Numbered from the stretch's first letter, positions 44,749 through 54,218 are shown. The stretch: DNA of 64,000 nt from Lachnoclostridium sp. UBA5725 (GCA_002419585.1 DIGJ01000014.1:106760-170759), one strand, 5' to 3'. A program made the numbers and translations. Notes: generated by a model not told the origin, from the sequence alone.

Positions 44749-46302
44749 ATGAAAAAATCATGTATTACTTTTATCCTTGCCTTAATGATGCTATTTACTT
44801 TACCAACAACTGCTTATGCCGCGAAACAGCCGGTTATTCATATTGCGGTTAATAATGAGCTTGTATGTTACCCTAAGGAAACACAACCATATATTGATAG
44901 CAAAAAAAATGCACGGATACCACTGTTTGCAACCAGTGAAAAACTTGGAGCTTTTGTAGAATGGAGCAAAAACTTAGATACCGTTATCATCAAACACGGC
45001 AAAGACACCATTAAAATTACACTGCCAAAGTCAGGCAAAGATAGTACTATTAAATTAAATAATAAGGTGATTAAAACATCGATTTCACCTATCCTGAAAA
45101 ACAAAGAAATCTATGTGTCCCTGGAATTTCTCTCTACCTTCTTGCATTGCCAAACGAGCTGGGATAACAGAGTCCATACCGCCTTTGTGACATTACCCGG
45201 CTTCACAAAAAAGAATGAGACTCTTACAGGAAATACAACCACTTCTGAACTCTTAAAAATCAAGTCCTTTGACGGCTATACCCTAACCGGAAAGCTCGAT
45301 TTGCCGGTTAACGCTTCAACTGTATCCACCTTAGTTATATTTGTTCCTGGTACAGGACCAAATACTTACGACAATCATAGGCTGGTCGGAGGCAAGGAAT
45401 TTAATTATTATGATTTGTTTGCAAAAGAGCTTGGAAAGCGGCAGGTAGGATTTTTTCGATATAATACCCGCGGTGTTGATATCGGAACCAATCCACCAAT
45501 GTATGATACCATCGACAAGAAGGAATATGTAAAATATACCCCTACAAATCAGGCACAAGATATCGAAGCTATGATCACGGAATTGAAAAAGAACGAAAAG
45601 CTAAAAGATGCAAAGATTGTTTTGCTTGGCTGGAGTGAAGGTACGATTATTGCCCCTCTGGTAGCAGAACGAAATAAGGTTGAGGTTTCTTCTTTAATGT
45701 TAGCGGGATATTGTAACGAAAAAATGCAGGATATTATCGAATGGCAGTTATCTGGTGCTTCTTCCATGATTTTTTACTGCAGGTATTTTGATGTTAATTT
45801 CGATGGAGTGATATCAAAGAAAGAATTTAACGCAGATCCAAACAGCTTAATAAACTCAACGCTCGGTGGCGTTACATTCGAGCAACTGGATATGAACAAG
45901 GATAAGAAGCTTACAAAAATTGATTTTGCCGCTCTTTTGGTTAATCAAAAAGATAACGTATTGACCGCTATAGAAAAGGGAGACGATGAATGGCTCTGGA
46001 ATAATTATTTCCAGATTACTTCAGAATGGCTAACCGATCACGCAAAGCTGAAAGCCAACAAGGACACTCTAATGAAGTTAACTATACCTGTCAATATGTT
46101 TCATGGTGTTTACGACCAGAATGTGCCGCTTCAAGGTGTTTACGATATCTATGATGCATACCAGGCTAAGAGTAAGACAAACATGAAAGCCTTCATATTC
46201 GATCAAAACGATCATGACCTGAACTATATTCAATACCCATTTTATAATGTAATCCCTGAGGGCTTGGTTCGAATATTTGATGAATGTGCCAAAGTGAAGT
46301 AA
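44749..46302 (+). CDS. Secreted alpha/beta hydrolase with copper-amine-oxidase-N-like domain and EF-hand insert
   Basis: 517 residues from the ATG at 44749 (GGGAGAAAAT site; promoter just upstream). A signal peptide ends at AYAAK. Residues 30-145 resemble the copper amine oxidase N-terminal domain found in Gram-positive secreted proteins (KNARIPLFATSEKLGAFVEW). An alpha/beta hydrolase follows, with VFVPGTGPN, RYNTRGVD, LLGWSEGTI (nucleophile elbow GWSEG) and a late DQNDHDL histidine. Calcium-loop sequences (DVNFDGVISKKEF, DMNKDKKLTKIDF) form an EF-hand pair inserted before the last third. Substrate unknown. Confidence 0.85.
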   Translation: MKKSCITFILALMMLFTLPTTAYAAKQPVIHIAVNNELVCYPKETQPYIDSKKNARIPLFATSEKLGAFVEWSKNLDTVIIKHGKDTIKITLPKSGKDSTIKLNNKVIKTSISPILKNKEIYVSLEFLSTFLHCQTSWDNRVHTAFVTLPGFTKKNETLTGNTTTSELLKIKSFDGYTLTGKLDLPVNASTVSTLVIFVPGTGPNTYDNHRLVGGKEFNYYDLFAKELGKRQVGFFRYNTRGVDIGTNPPMYDTIDKKEYVKYTPTNQAQDIEAMITELKKNEKLKDAKIVLLGWSEGTIIAPLVAERNKVEVSSLMLAGYCNEKMQDIIEWQLSGASSMIFYCRYFDVNFDGVISKKEFNADPNSLINSTLGGVTFEQLDMNKDKKLTKIDFAALLVNQKDNVLTAIEKGDDEWLWNNYFQITSEWLTDHAKLKANKDTLMKLTIPVNMFHGVYDQNVPLQGVYDIYDAYQAKSKTNMKAFIFDQNDHDLNYIQYPFYNVIPEGLVRIFDECAKVK

Positions 46303-46307
46303 TTTAA

Positions 46308-46342
46308 AAAGACCTTGTAACCATACTAGTTACAGGGTCTTT
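46308..46342 (+). terminator. Terminator after the hydrolase gene, probably bidirectional
   Basis: AAAGACCTTGTAAC pairs with GTTACAGGGTCTTT with one mismatch, then T-rich sequence. It lies between convergent genes. Confidence 0.8.
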
Positions 46343-46356
46343 CTTTGACCTAGAAC

Positions 46357-47688
46357 CTATTTTGCCTTAAGTGCTGCCATAGTAATATAATTATATGGTT
46401 GATTAAAGTGTGGCAGGAAAAAGATATCCAACAATTTTAGTTTATCAATTGTTACTTTTTCTTCAATTGCAAGGGAAAACATATGAATTGCCATGGATAC
46501 ATCATAATCGGAAGCAAGTTGTGCACCAAGTATCACTCTTGTTTTTTTGTCATAAACAATACGGATTTTTACTGAATTATTCTTTTCAATAAAGGCTGGC
46601 TTTTGCAAGGCTTCATGATCCGTTACTTCTGCTTCGTATCCATTAGCAAGTGCTTTTTGAAGGGTTAAACCAGTTGAAATCAAATTAAGCCCCCAGATAC
46701 TGATTGCATTGGAACCTTGTACTCCAACCGTTTCAAGCTTTGTTCCGCACACATTATGTGCTGCAATAATACCGGACCGTACTGCATTGGTTGCAAGTGC
46801 AATATAATTTACTGCATCTATTGTATTATCATACACCGTAGCACAGTCACCGATTGCATAAACATCTGGAATGCTGGTCTGCTGGCATTTATCTACCAAA
46901 AAAGCTCCATTTCTAAATAATTCAAGGCTACCATTTGCAATCTTTGAATTTGGAGAGAATCCAATCGCAAGTATTACCATATCTGCCTTGTATTCACCTT
47001 TATTTGTTATGACTCTTTCTACCCGATCAGTTCCTTCAAAGCGCTGTACCGATTGGTTACATTCCAATGAAACTTTATGACTTTTCAGCTGTTCTTCCAT
47101 TAACTGCGTGAATTCTTTGTCATAATAGTTTGCAAGGCACGTATCCGCCATATCAATTATCGTTACATTTTTATTGCATCTTGCAAAAGCTTCTGCTAAT
47201 TCTACCCCAATGTAACCAGCTCCCACGACTACTATATCTTTTATCGTATCATCCTTTAACTTTTCAATGACATCCTGTGCATTTTGGTACAGTTTTACTA
47301 ACTGTATGTTTTTTAAATCTCCGCCTTCAATTTTAGGAACAATTGGAAGTGATCCGGTTGCCAAAATCAGCTTATCATAACTTTCCTTATATTCAGTCCC
47401 ATCTTTTCCTTTTGCATACACCATTTTATTGCTAAAATCAATATCATAAACTGGCGTTTCCATGTAAATCCGAGCGCCCTTTTCTTCTAATAGCTCTTTG
47501 TTCGAATAAAAAAGTCCCTCTGGACCTGAAATCTGCCTTCCTATCCATAATGCCATTCCACAGCCTAAGAAACTGATATTAGAATTCGCATCAAAAACAA
47601 TTACTTCATTACCAGAATAGTTATCTAAAATCGTGTTAATGGTTGCCGTTCCTGCATGATTTGCACCAATTACTATAATTTTACTCAT
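46357..47688 (-). CDS. NADH oxidase / CoA-disulfide reductase family flavoprotein
   Basis: 443 residues. The N-terminal FAD motif is IVIGANHAGTATI, the redox-active single cysteine is in SFLGCGMALW, the NADH motif is VVVGAGYIGVELAEAF, and IYAIGDCATVYD-like VYAIGDCATV binds FAD. The single-Cys layout fits water-forming NADH oxidases (Nox) of clostridia and lactic bacteria, which remove oxygen at the expense of NADH. CoA-disulfide reductase is the alternative. The ribosome site is AAGGAGGA. Confidence 0.9.
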   Translation of the reverse strand: MSKIIVIGANHAGTATINTILDNYSGNEVIVFDANSNISFLGCGMALWIGRQISGPEGLFYSNKELLEEKGARIYMETPVYDIDFSNKMVYAKGKDGTEYKESYDKLILATGSLPIVPKIEGGDLKNIQLVKLYQNAQDVIEKLKDDTIKDIVVVGAGYIGVELAEAFARCNKNVTIIDMADTCLANYYDKEFTQLMEEQLKSHKVSLECNQSVQRFEGTDRVERVITNKGEYKADMVILAIGFSPNSKIANGSLELFRNGAFLVDKCQQTSIPDVYAIGDCATVYDNTIDAVNYIALATNAVRSGIIAAHNVCGTKLETVGVQGSNAISIWGLNLISTGLTLQKALANGYEAEVTDHEALQKPAFIEKNNSVKIRIVYDKKTRVILGAQLASDYDVSMAIHMFSLAIEEKVTIDKLKLLDIFFLPHFNQPYNYITMAALKAK

Positions 47689-47747
47689 ACAACTTTCCTC
47701 CTTGATAATATTGTTTGGCCTTTTTTAATTACATTTTCATATTAGTT

Positions 47748-47776
47748 ATATTACCAATTTTATCCGATAATTGCAA
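47748..47776 (-). promoter_or_regulatory. Sigma-A promoter of the NADH oxidase gene
   Basis: On the minus strand TTGCAA (47771-47776), a 17-bp spacer, TAATAT (47748-47753). Confidence 0.6.
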
Positions 47777-47814
47777 TTTATAAGCTTCGTTATTTTGTGT
47801 TCTTTGCTCGTTTT

Positions 47815-48207
47815 TTACTTAAAGAAAATAGCGGTAATCAAAAAATTTGTTCCATACTTCTCATTCGTGATTAACCCATTTTTTGACCAGGTTCCAAATC
47901 CAGCTTCTACTGCCAAAGGCCTTAGATCTCCATAAAAAGAAAATACCCCTTTTCTCCATACCTTTTTATAACCAACCGATTTTATCACCTTTTTTATTTC
48001 TCTTATATTTCTATTTGCATCACAATTTACTTTTAATATCGATTTGGTAACATTAAAAAAATCTTTATAGAATAAGGTACTCTTACAAGGATGTGCAAAT
48101 ATCAGACAATTCACATTTCCACAAATTCTAAGATTACCCTTTAATATGACATTGTGTTTCTCACTAATCTTATAAGCCTTTTGAATAACTACTTCTCTTT
48201 TTTTCAT
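47815..48207 (-). CDS. Small QueG-like protein lacking the iron-sulfur domain
   Basis: 130 residues. The C-terminal segment RPLAVEAGFGTWSKNGLITNEKYG resembles the cobalamin-binding core of epoxyqueuosine reductase (QueG-like AGLGWIGKN...LISPEYG), but the protein ends just there. The double [4Fe-4S] ferredoxin part is missing, with no second reading frame carrying it downstream before 47689. It has a strong site (AGGAGG) and a normal start, so it is a short stand-alone form rather than an obvious fragment. Function not assignable. Confidence 0.55.
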   Translation of the reverse strand: MKKREVVIQKAYKISEKHNVILKGNLRICGNVNCLIFAHPCKSTLFYKDFFNVTKSILKVNCDANRNIREIKKVIKSVGYKKVWRKGVFSFYGDLRPLAVEAGFGTWSKNGLITNEKYGTNFLITAIFFK

Positions 48208-48335
48208 GACAACCTCCTACTGATTTAATTACTATAATGACTCAATATTTTTCCATGCTAACCAACAAGTAGTATATCCATAATATATAACTATTAAAAC
48301 TGCTATTTCAGAATATAATCCAAAAAACTTTATCC

Positions 48336-48512
48336 CAATTTGCCTACCAACGCACAAATAGCAGGCACTCTAACCGAATTATACGATTATTTTAATAAGA
48401 CATAATGAAAATCAAGTGCCCCTTACTTGATTTTCATTGCTTATGGCTTATTAAAATTGGTAATCGTATTGAGGTTAGAGTGCCTGCTATTTGTGTGTTG
48501 GTAGGCAAATTG
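48336..48512. repeat. Palindromic element, family 1, copy C
   Basis: A 177-bp palindrome in the same orientation as copy B. The arms (CCTACCAACGCACAAATAGC type on the left, complement on the right) pair over about 38 bp with one G-T step. The bulged core and ATTTTAATAAG/CTTATTAAAAT stems are conserved. The terminal hairpin is AATGAAAATCAAGTG with its complement. It ends 36 bp after the stop of the FliD-like gene. Confidence 0.9.
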
Positions 48513-48548
48513 AACACAACCTATTTATTTTGCAACATTTTTTATAAC

Positions 48549-49376
48549 CTACCCTTTTACATTATACTTGCTTTCATTCCCACTATTATTGTAATTTTTT
48601 CCATACCGATTATAGCTTGAACTATGACTGCTCTTATTATAACCTTCAATTTTATTGTCTGCATTGAGCTCAACAACGTTACTTTTTGTTGCTACTTTAT
48701 CTGCAAACGAATTCTTCTTTCCAAATACAGTTTGCATTTTTGAAACATCCGCTGCTTTTAATGTTTTTAGATTTACACGAAGTGTTCCGTTCGCTTCCTG
48801 CGTAATACCAAGCACTTTTAAAGCCGTACGGTTTTCACTCACACAACTTTTTAGTTGCTTAATATACATATTGTTTAGTGAATTATTAACGCTGCTCATT
48901 TTACTTATCATGGTGTTGTAATCATCAATAAAAGCGGCTATTTCGTTTACTACATTTTCCTTGCTTTTTAGAAGTTCTGCCTCCGTAGCCGGAATTGTAG
49001 TATTCGTCCCTGTATTCGTTGTTGTATCTTTTGTCGTTGCATCTTTTGATGATACATCCTTTTCCTTATCCGGTATCGCTGCTCCAAACAAGGAATTTTG
49101 TGCCGTTGATAACAGTTTCGCTGCATGTCCTTGTAATGCATCTGCTGCATTTTTAATCGAAGTATAATTTGCTTTTAACTGTGCCTCACTTGTTTGCTTG
49201 GTCGTTTTACTTTTCGAAGACACGGACGACTTTTTATTCAACGAGTCAAGTATCGATCTTACAGTATCGCTGGATACTTTGGAAGATGCATTTTTAGCTG
49301 TTTTGCTCCTTGCTTTCATCTTTGCCTGGCTTACTAGCCTTGCTCTGGCTGATGCACTATAATTTGTAATTCTCAT
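48549..49376 (-). CDS. FliD-C-like helical protein of unknown function
   Basis: 275 residues from the ATG at 49376 (MRITNYSASARARLV). A basic, Ser/Lys-rich N-terminal region and a Thr-rich stretch (about 100-140) lead to a helical part: VNEIAAFIDDYNTMISKMSSVN, then LKVLGITQEANGTLRVNLKTLKAADVSKMQTVF. This resembles the C-terminal part of the flagellar cap FliD, without the rest. The tail is Ser/Asn/Tyr-rich. No flagellar genes are nearby. It could be a surface filament or sporulation protein. The family link is by eye only. Confidence 0.55.
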   Translation of the reverse strand: MRITNYSASARARLVSQAKMKARSKTAKNASSKVSSDTVRSILDSLNKKSSVSSKSKTTKQTSEAQLKANYTSIKNAADALQGHAAKLLSTAQNSLFGAAIPDKEKDVSSKDATTKDTTTNTGTNTTIPATEAELLKSKENVVNEIAAFIDDYNTMISKMSSVNNSLNNMYIKQLKSCVSENRTALKVLGITQEANGTLRVNLKTLKAADVSKMQTVFGKKNSFADKVATKSNVVELNADNKIEGYNKSSHSSSYNRYGKNYNNSGNESKYNVKG

Positions 49377-49477
49377 ACTTTCTATCCCACCCATGGATTA
49401 TTTTATACAAAATATGTATCGAATTCTACGCTGGGAAAAATTAGTAACTTGTAATGAATGGCCATTTTCTTGTAATG

Positions 49478-49499
49478 AAAAAGAGCCCACTAAGGGCTC
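49478..49499 (-). terminator. Terminator of the small secreted-protein gene
   Basis: GAGCCC pairs with GGGCTC, followed on the minus strand by TTTTTC. The stem overlaps the stop codon at 49498. Confidence 0.75.
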
Positions 49500-50166
49500 A
49501 ATCTAGGAAGCAATACTTTGATACATTTTTCTTCGTACCCTTATAAAATTGAAAGGTTGTACTTTCATAAACACCAAGTTTTTTCATTTTTTTATGCAAC
49601 GTGTCCTTTGATACATTTTTTCCATCAGACTTATATTCATCTATATTTTCATTATACTGGTAACTGTGAATTTGTTTGAATTTTCCATTTTTCACACTAT
49701 AGGTGGTTCCTCCTTCCTCAAATGCACTTGCATGCCAATAATCCGTAACAGTCCCCTTCTTTTTATTGATAAAAAGTGCACCACCGTTTCCGTCGTAGTA
49801 AAAAAGCTCATACAGTTTCTTCACTTTTCCGTTGTAATAAGTATAGAACAAGATTGTATTGCTCGCTGGGTTTTTATAGCTATTTTTCATCTTAGAAAAG
49901 GTATTTTCTTCCCCTCTACCACAGATATAATTTACGATACATTCATCGATTCCATCGTTATTTAAATCAAACAAGGTAAAATATTTGAAGTAATATCCTT
50001 CGCATATCACGTTGTCTAGTTGATTAATCGTCTCCGCATATGCCTTATGTGCCTTCTTATTGGTATCCTTTGCAAAGGCAAGATGGGTATTTCCCATAAA
50101 TCCGATGACGATAATCGTCAACAAAATAGCCATTTGAAACTTCTTCATTAATATTGTTTTCATCAT
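49498..50166 (-). CDS. Small secreted protein of unknown function
   Basis: 222 residues. A signal peptide (hydrophobic 10-25, ending LAFAK) precedes a lysine- and tyrosine-rich domain. The segment FTLFDLNNDGIDECIVNY resembles the acidic calcium-binding repeat of VCBS/EF-hand-like secreted proteins. No enzyme motif is seen. It lies 47 bp downstream of the histidine kinase gene and may be cotranscribed with that two-component pair. It is not recognised otherwise. Confidence 0.7.
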   Translation of the reverse strand: MMKTILMKKFQMAILLTIIVIGFMGNTHLAFAKDTNKKAHKAYAETINQLDNVICEGYYFKYFTLFDLNNDGIDECIVNYICGRGEENTFSKMKNSYKNPASNTILFYTYYNGKVKKLYELFYYDGNGGALFINKKKGTVTDYWHASAFEEGGTTYSVKNGKFKQIHSYQYNENIDEYKSDGKNVSKDTLHKKMKKLGVYESTTFQFYKGTKKNVSKYCFLD

Positions 50167-50213
50167 TGATTCCTTTCATAGTGGGTTTTAATAATATACT
50201 ATCATTTCTTTTT

Positions 50214-51707
50214 TCAATTTTCTATCATTCCTTGTAACATAATGGACAAAACAAACTCGTTTTCGATCACATGGTATTCGACGCTTCCATAATACTTTTC
50301 TACACAATTCTTAATATTCTTGAATCCAAGCCCATGGTGCAACGTATCCTCTTTTATTGTACGAAGTACTTTCTTTGAAGGATCGTAAAACAAATTTCCA
50401 TCAAAACTGTTTTTCACCTCAAGAAAAAACATATTACTTTTCCGATAAGAAGATACTTTGATATATGGAGCTTTCTCTACTTTTTTTGCTGCTTCGATTG
50501 CATTATCCAGTGAATTATTCAAAATAATACTTAGATCAAAGGCACTGATTTGCAGTACTTTTGGAAAAATAAAATCACAGTCAAATATTATCTTACTATT
50601 TTGTGCCTCTCTCATTTTTCTGCTAATCACGACATCAGTTACAGGATTGCCAGTGTTGCACTGCATATCCAGCTGTTCCACTGTAGTACATAGGCCATCC
50701 AGATAGCGCTTGATTTCCTCTTCACATAGTTGTTCACCTGCATTATGACCATATAATAAGGCTTCTAAATCAGCCACATAGTTTTTCATATCATGTTTCA
50801 TGCCCCGTATACCATCATATAAATGCTCCACATCCTTCATATGTTCTTCCATATCCGAAATCCGATTTTGATAGGTACCAAGTATGACTTCTTCTTCACT
50901 ATGTTTGACGAGTGACTTGAGTATTTTTGCACTTATTAAAATGGAGCTAATGCATAACGCAGCGATTAATGGAATTAATAAATAAGTTTCCGGATTGTCT
51001 ACCATTAGAAACTGAACGTTATTACCCTTTACGGAATACATAATGCTGCGCAGTAAAATGACAAAACAAAATCCGATAATGCTTGGAACTGCTAAAAATA
51101 CCATTTCTGTAGTTTTAAATTTTCTATCTCCCATCAGGAACTGCTTTTTTAACTGTTTTAAAATGAAAGAAAACAAAGATACAAATACACTCAAAAACAA
51201 AAGCTTCCATATCAGTTGTATGAGATTCATGCATTCATTCACATGACGAATCACAAAATCATTCCCTATCCTTACCATATGATTAAATATACCAATTAAT
51301 CCATTCATCAAAAGCATAAATAAAGAATGTAATGTAAACCGCGTTAACTCGCTTAATGTATAATCTGTAAATACCAAATATAAAATTGTGCTTTTGGAAC
51401 CATCATAAAGCAAAAAACAGATGAATATCGTAATACTCATACTAAAAATAATTACAACGATGCTAGCTTTACTGCTTACATGCATCATTTTTTCACCATA
51501 AAGGAATCGTTTTAAAGCAGGCAGATTATTCCATAGCATACGAATGACTGTAAACTGAACTACTACAATGAGAGATGTAAATTTTTTCGTAAGTTTGTTC
51601 CACTTATCTTTTGGTACTATACATCCATTTAGTAAATAAACGAACAAGCATCCACGTAACAGATACTCTGCCAAATCCAATACTATATACATCGCACCTT
51701 GCATCAT
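50214..51707 (-). CDS. AgrC-type sensor histidine kinase
   Basis: 497 residues. The N-terminal 260 residues are membrane helices (six or seven). The kinase core is the GHKL/HPK10 type: GMKHDMKNYVADLEALLYG (phospho-His), ILNNSLDNAIEAA (N box) and HGLGFKNIKNCVEKYYG (G box). Such kinases sense cyclic or linear peptides or cell-envelope signals. No AgrB/AgrD pair is visible nearby. It overlaps its response regulator stop by one base (TAATG). Confidence 0.92.
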   Translation of the reverse strand: MMQGAMYIVLDLAEYLLRGCLFVYLLNGCIVPKDKWNKLTKKFTSLIVVVQFTVIRMLWNNLPALKRFLYGEKMMHVSSKASIVVIIFSMSITIFICFLLYDGSKSTILYLVFTDYTLSELTRFTLHSLFMLLMNGLIGIFNHMVRIGNDFVIRHVNECMNLIQLIWKLLFLSVFVSLFSFILKQLKKQFLMGDRKFKTTEMVFLAVPSIIGFCFVILLRSIMYSVKGNNVQFLMVDNPETYLLIPLIAALCISSILISAKILKSLVKHSEEEVILGTYQNRISDMEEHMKDVEHLYDGIRGMKHDMKNYVADLEALLYGHNAGEQLCEEEIKRYLDGLCTTVEQLDMQCNTGNPVTDVVISRKMREAQNSKIIFDCDFIFPKVLQISAFDLSIILNNSLDNAIEAAKKVEKAPYIKVSSYRKSNMFFLEVKNSFDGNLFYDPSKKVLRTIKEDTLHHGLGFKNIKNCVEKYYGSVEYHVIENEFVLSIMLQGMIEN

Positions 51708-52393
51708 TATCTCCGTAAAAAATTCATATATGCAGTAACAAATGCATGATACTTTCGCTTTGCCATATAAATTTCCTCTCCATTTTTTAGTTGAATCTTG
51801 TTCATATCATAAAGTCTGATTTCGTCCAGATTAACAAGATAACCACGATGGCATCGAAAAAACTGACTTCCCAAAGCAACTTCCAAATCACTCATTTTGG
51901 CATAGTATGCAATGTTTCCATGTAAGGTATGTAAAATTATCTTTCTTGCTTGATTTTCTGCAAAAAAAATCGTTTCCTTGCTAATATATTGATAACCCAG
52001 ATCCGTTTTAATCATAAGTGGTTCTGTTTTCTTAGAAGCTTTCACTTCCTTTACTGCCCTACCAAAGATTTCGTTAAATTTACCCTCATCAACTGGCTTT
52101 AGAATATAATGAAAAGCTTCCACATCAAAGGCTTCAAAAACATATTCTTTTAACGCAGTTACAAAAATAATAATAGCATCTGAATTCTTACGTATTGTTT
52201 TTGCCGTTTCTATTCCATTTAATTCTTCCATCGCGATATCCAATAAAAGTATATCAAAATGGTTCTCCTCCAAAAGCAATTGGGAACCAGATGCAAACTT
52301 TTTGATCTGGCAACCTGTATACTCCAATTGAATTAACGCTTCTAAATAATCGCGCATTCTTTTTTCATCATCGCAAACTGCAATTTGTAACAT
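51707..52393 (-). CDS. LytTR-family response regulator
   Basis: 228 residues. The receiver domain has the acidic pocket (VCDDEKRMRD), the phospho-Asp (ILLLDIAMEELNGIE) and the conserved Lys (LKPVDEG). A LytTR DNA-binding domain follows (about 125-228, FFRCHRGYLVNLDEI). It partners the kinase at 50214. The 350 bp upstream likely hold its promoter (a TTGACA is at about 52530) and perhaps autoregulatory sites, which I could not define. Confidence 0.93.
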   Translation of the reverse strand: MLQIAVCDDEKRMRDYLEALIQLEYTGCQIKKFASGSQLLLEENHFDILLLDIAMEELNGIETAKTIRKNSDAIIIFVTALKEYVFEAFDVEAFHYILKPVDEGKFNEIFGRAVKEVKASKKTEPLMIKTDLGYQYISKETIFFAENQARKIILHTLHGNIAYYAKMSDLEVALGSQFFRCHRGYLVNLDEIRLYDMNKIQLKNGEEIYMAKRKYHAFVTAYMNFLRR

Positions 52394-52680
52394 TTATAAC
52401 TCCACCCTTGTTTATAAAATGTCCTCCATAGCTTCTATGACTGACTCCTAACATATATCGGCATATTTATTCGAAATCTTTCCATCTTTTCATATTTAAT
52501 TTGTAATTAATTCCCATTTTTTCATTAGTGTCAATATGAAATATCTAGTTCAAGGTTTTTTTACCAATGTTTTTTCTATTAATTCTTCCTCTTTTGTACC
52601 AACTAATGGAAATGTCAAGGATTTCATAGTCTAATAATATTTTTTGTGTTTGGAACAACATTAATTTAAGAATTCTTGTT

Positions 52681-52731
52681 AAAAAGAACCTGTAGATTAC
52701 ATGGTAAAAATATAATCTACAGGTTCTTTTT
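52681..52731 (-). terminator. Terminator of the chemoreceptor gene
   Basis: AAAAAGAACCTGTAGATTA pairs perfectly with its complement across a 13-nt loop, with T runs on both sides. Confidence 0.88.
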
Positions 52732-52742
52732 AAAACAATTTC

Positions 52743-54218
52743 TTATTCTACTTTTAAAGCAGCCAGATTTTTCATATCTTGATTTAGTTTTACGATCTGC
52801 TGCCCTACTTTATTAACAGTATCCAGATTATTTTCCGTTGTCTCAAACGTTTGTTGTGTATGCGAAGCAACTTCCTCACTTACTCCTGACAACGTCTGAA
52901 TATTATCGACAATCTGCATATTGTTTTGTTCCAGTTGAAGCATAGTTTCTACGGACTGCGCCGAATTCTTAGACACCTTTAAAATACTTTTTTCTATCTC
53001 ATCAAACGAATTTTTCACCAGGTAAACTAGATTATTCTGTTCTTTGTTGATTTGTATCAAGGTATCAACCACTTGCGTGGTTCCGGTTGCCTCTCTATTT
53101 AATTGATTCAGAATTTGCTCAATATTTTTGGTTGCATCATGCGTCTGATTTGCCAGACTGGTTATTTCCTCCGCTACCACTGCAAATCCTTTTCCTGCTT
53201 CTCCTGCTCTTGCTGCTTCAATCGATGCATTCAAAGCAAGTAAATTCGTCTGTTTTGCAATTCCTTGAATCAAGGAAATAATTCCGATTGCTTCCGCTGC
53301 TTTTGTGCTAAGTTCATTCATTTTTCTTTGGACTTCCAAGCTTTCATTCTCTGTATTTTCTGCACTCTTCTTCAAATTATCCACATGTTGAATTCCTTGC
53401 CCAATATTCTTTGTGGACTCATTGTTGAAGGCATTGATTTCATCTGAAATTTTCTTTGCTTCCAGAATTCGGTCATGAATAACACTGGTCATGTCGATTT
53501 GTTCCTGAAGCGCTTCTGCTGTCTGCGTGGTTCCTTTGGAAAGCTCTTTCATAGCAACACCAGTAGAATTGAGTGAATGAATTAAATCTTTTACGGACTC
53601 TTCCATCTGACTGGTATAGTTGTTTGCTAAATCCGTTGCCTCCATAATATTCTCTAACAAGATGCTCTGTTTCTGTTCTTTTTCGGATATCATCTCAATT
53701 TTTTCTCGATTGATCTTATCCGATACTTTCGATGCTATGGTTGCAAGTACCGTACACAAAATAACCCCAGCTAATTGGATTTCAACATTTTTAATCGTTT
53801 CTTCGCTGTTTTGCCCTAACAATACGATATGATAAATTACCGAAATTACATTTGCACTAATCGACACAGCCGAAAACCAATACATCAGCCTATAATTATT
53901 ACAAATCATTAATACAGATAGCATCGGCAGTATGTATACAAAGCTTAACGGCGTATCGCCAGTAAATAATGCAAATACATACAAGGCCATATATCCAAAT
54001 CCCGCCAGATAGGGGATGCTTTTCCTTCCCTGATCCTTTTTGTAGCATATCGTGGTAAATAGAAATGGTACTGCCCCAAGCACCACAAATACAATCATAT
54101 ATGGTACGGTTCGCTCACCTTTTAAAACTTGTAAACTGTAAGCAAGTAACAATACGATAAGGATGGTCAGCCATCCGCCCATAATTACTTTGTTAATTCT
54201 TTGATTCTCATTTCTCAT
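52743..54218 (-). CDS. Methyl-accepting chemotaxis protein with polytopic membrane sensor
   Basis: 491 residues from the ATG at 54218 (AAGGAGGA site). The first 180 residues are about six membrane helices with no large extracellular domain, unlike classical receptors. There is no HAMP domain of usual form. The C-terminal half holds the MCP coiled coil with the signalling tip IAKQTNLLALNASIEAARAGEAGKGFAVVAEEITSLA. It signals to CheA/CheW, which are not in the window. The sensed cue is probably membrane or energy related. Confidence 0.9.
   Translation of the reverse strand: MRNENQRINKVIMGGWLTILIVLLLAYSLQVLKGERTVPYMIVFVVLGAVPFLFTTICYKKDQGRKSIPYLAGFGYMALYVFALFTGDTPLSFVYILPMLSVLMICNNYRLMYWFSAVSISANVISVIYHIVLLGQNSEETIKNVEIQLAGVILCTVLATIASKVSDKINREKIEMISEKEQKQSILLENIMEATDLANNYTSQMEESVKDLIHSLNSTGVAMKELSKGTTQTAEALQEQIDMTSVIHDRILEAKKISDEINAFNNESTKNIGQGIQHVDNLKKSAENTENESLEVQRKMNELSTKAAEAIGIISLIQGIAKQTNLLALNASIEAARAGEAGKGFAVVAEEITSLANQTHDATKNIEQILNQLNREATGTTQVVDTLIQINKEQNNLVYLVKNSFDEIEKSILKVSKNSAQSVETMLQLEQNNMQIVDNIQTLSGVSEEVASHTQQTFETTENNLDTVNKVGQQIVKLNQDMKNLAALKVE

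Noticed and set aside
50214..52393. Agr quorum-sensing locus
   Set aside because: The kinase and LytTR regulator fit, but no AgrB membrane protease or AgrD peptide gene is present on either side.
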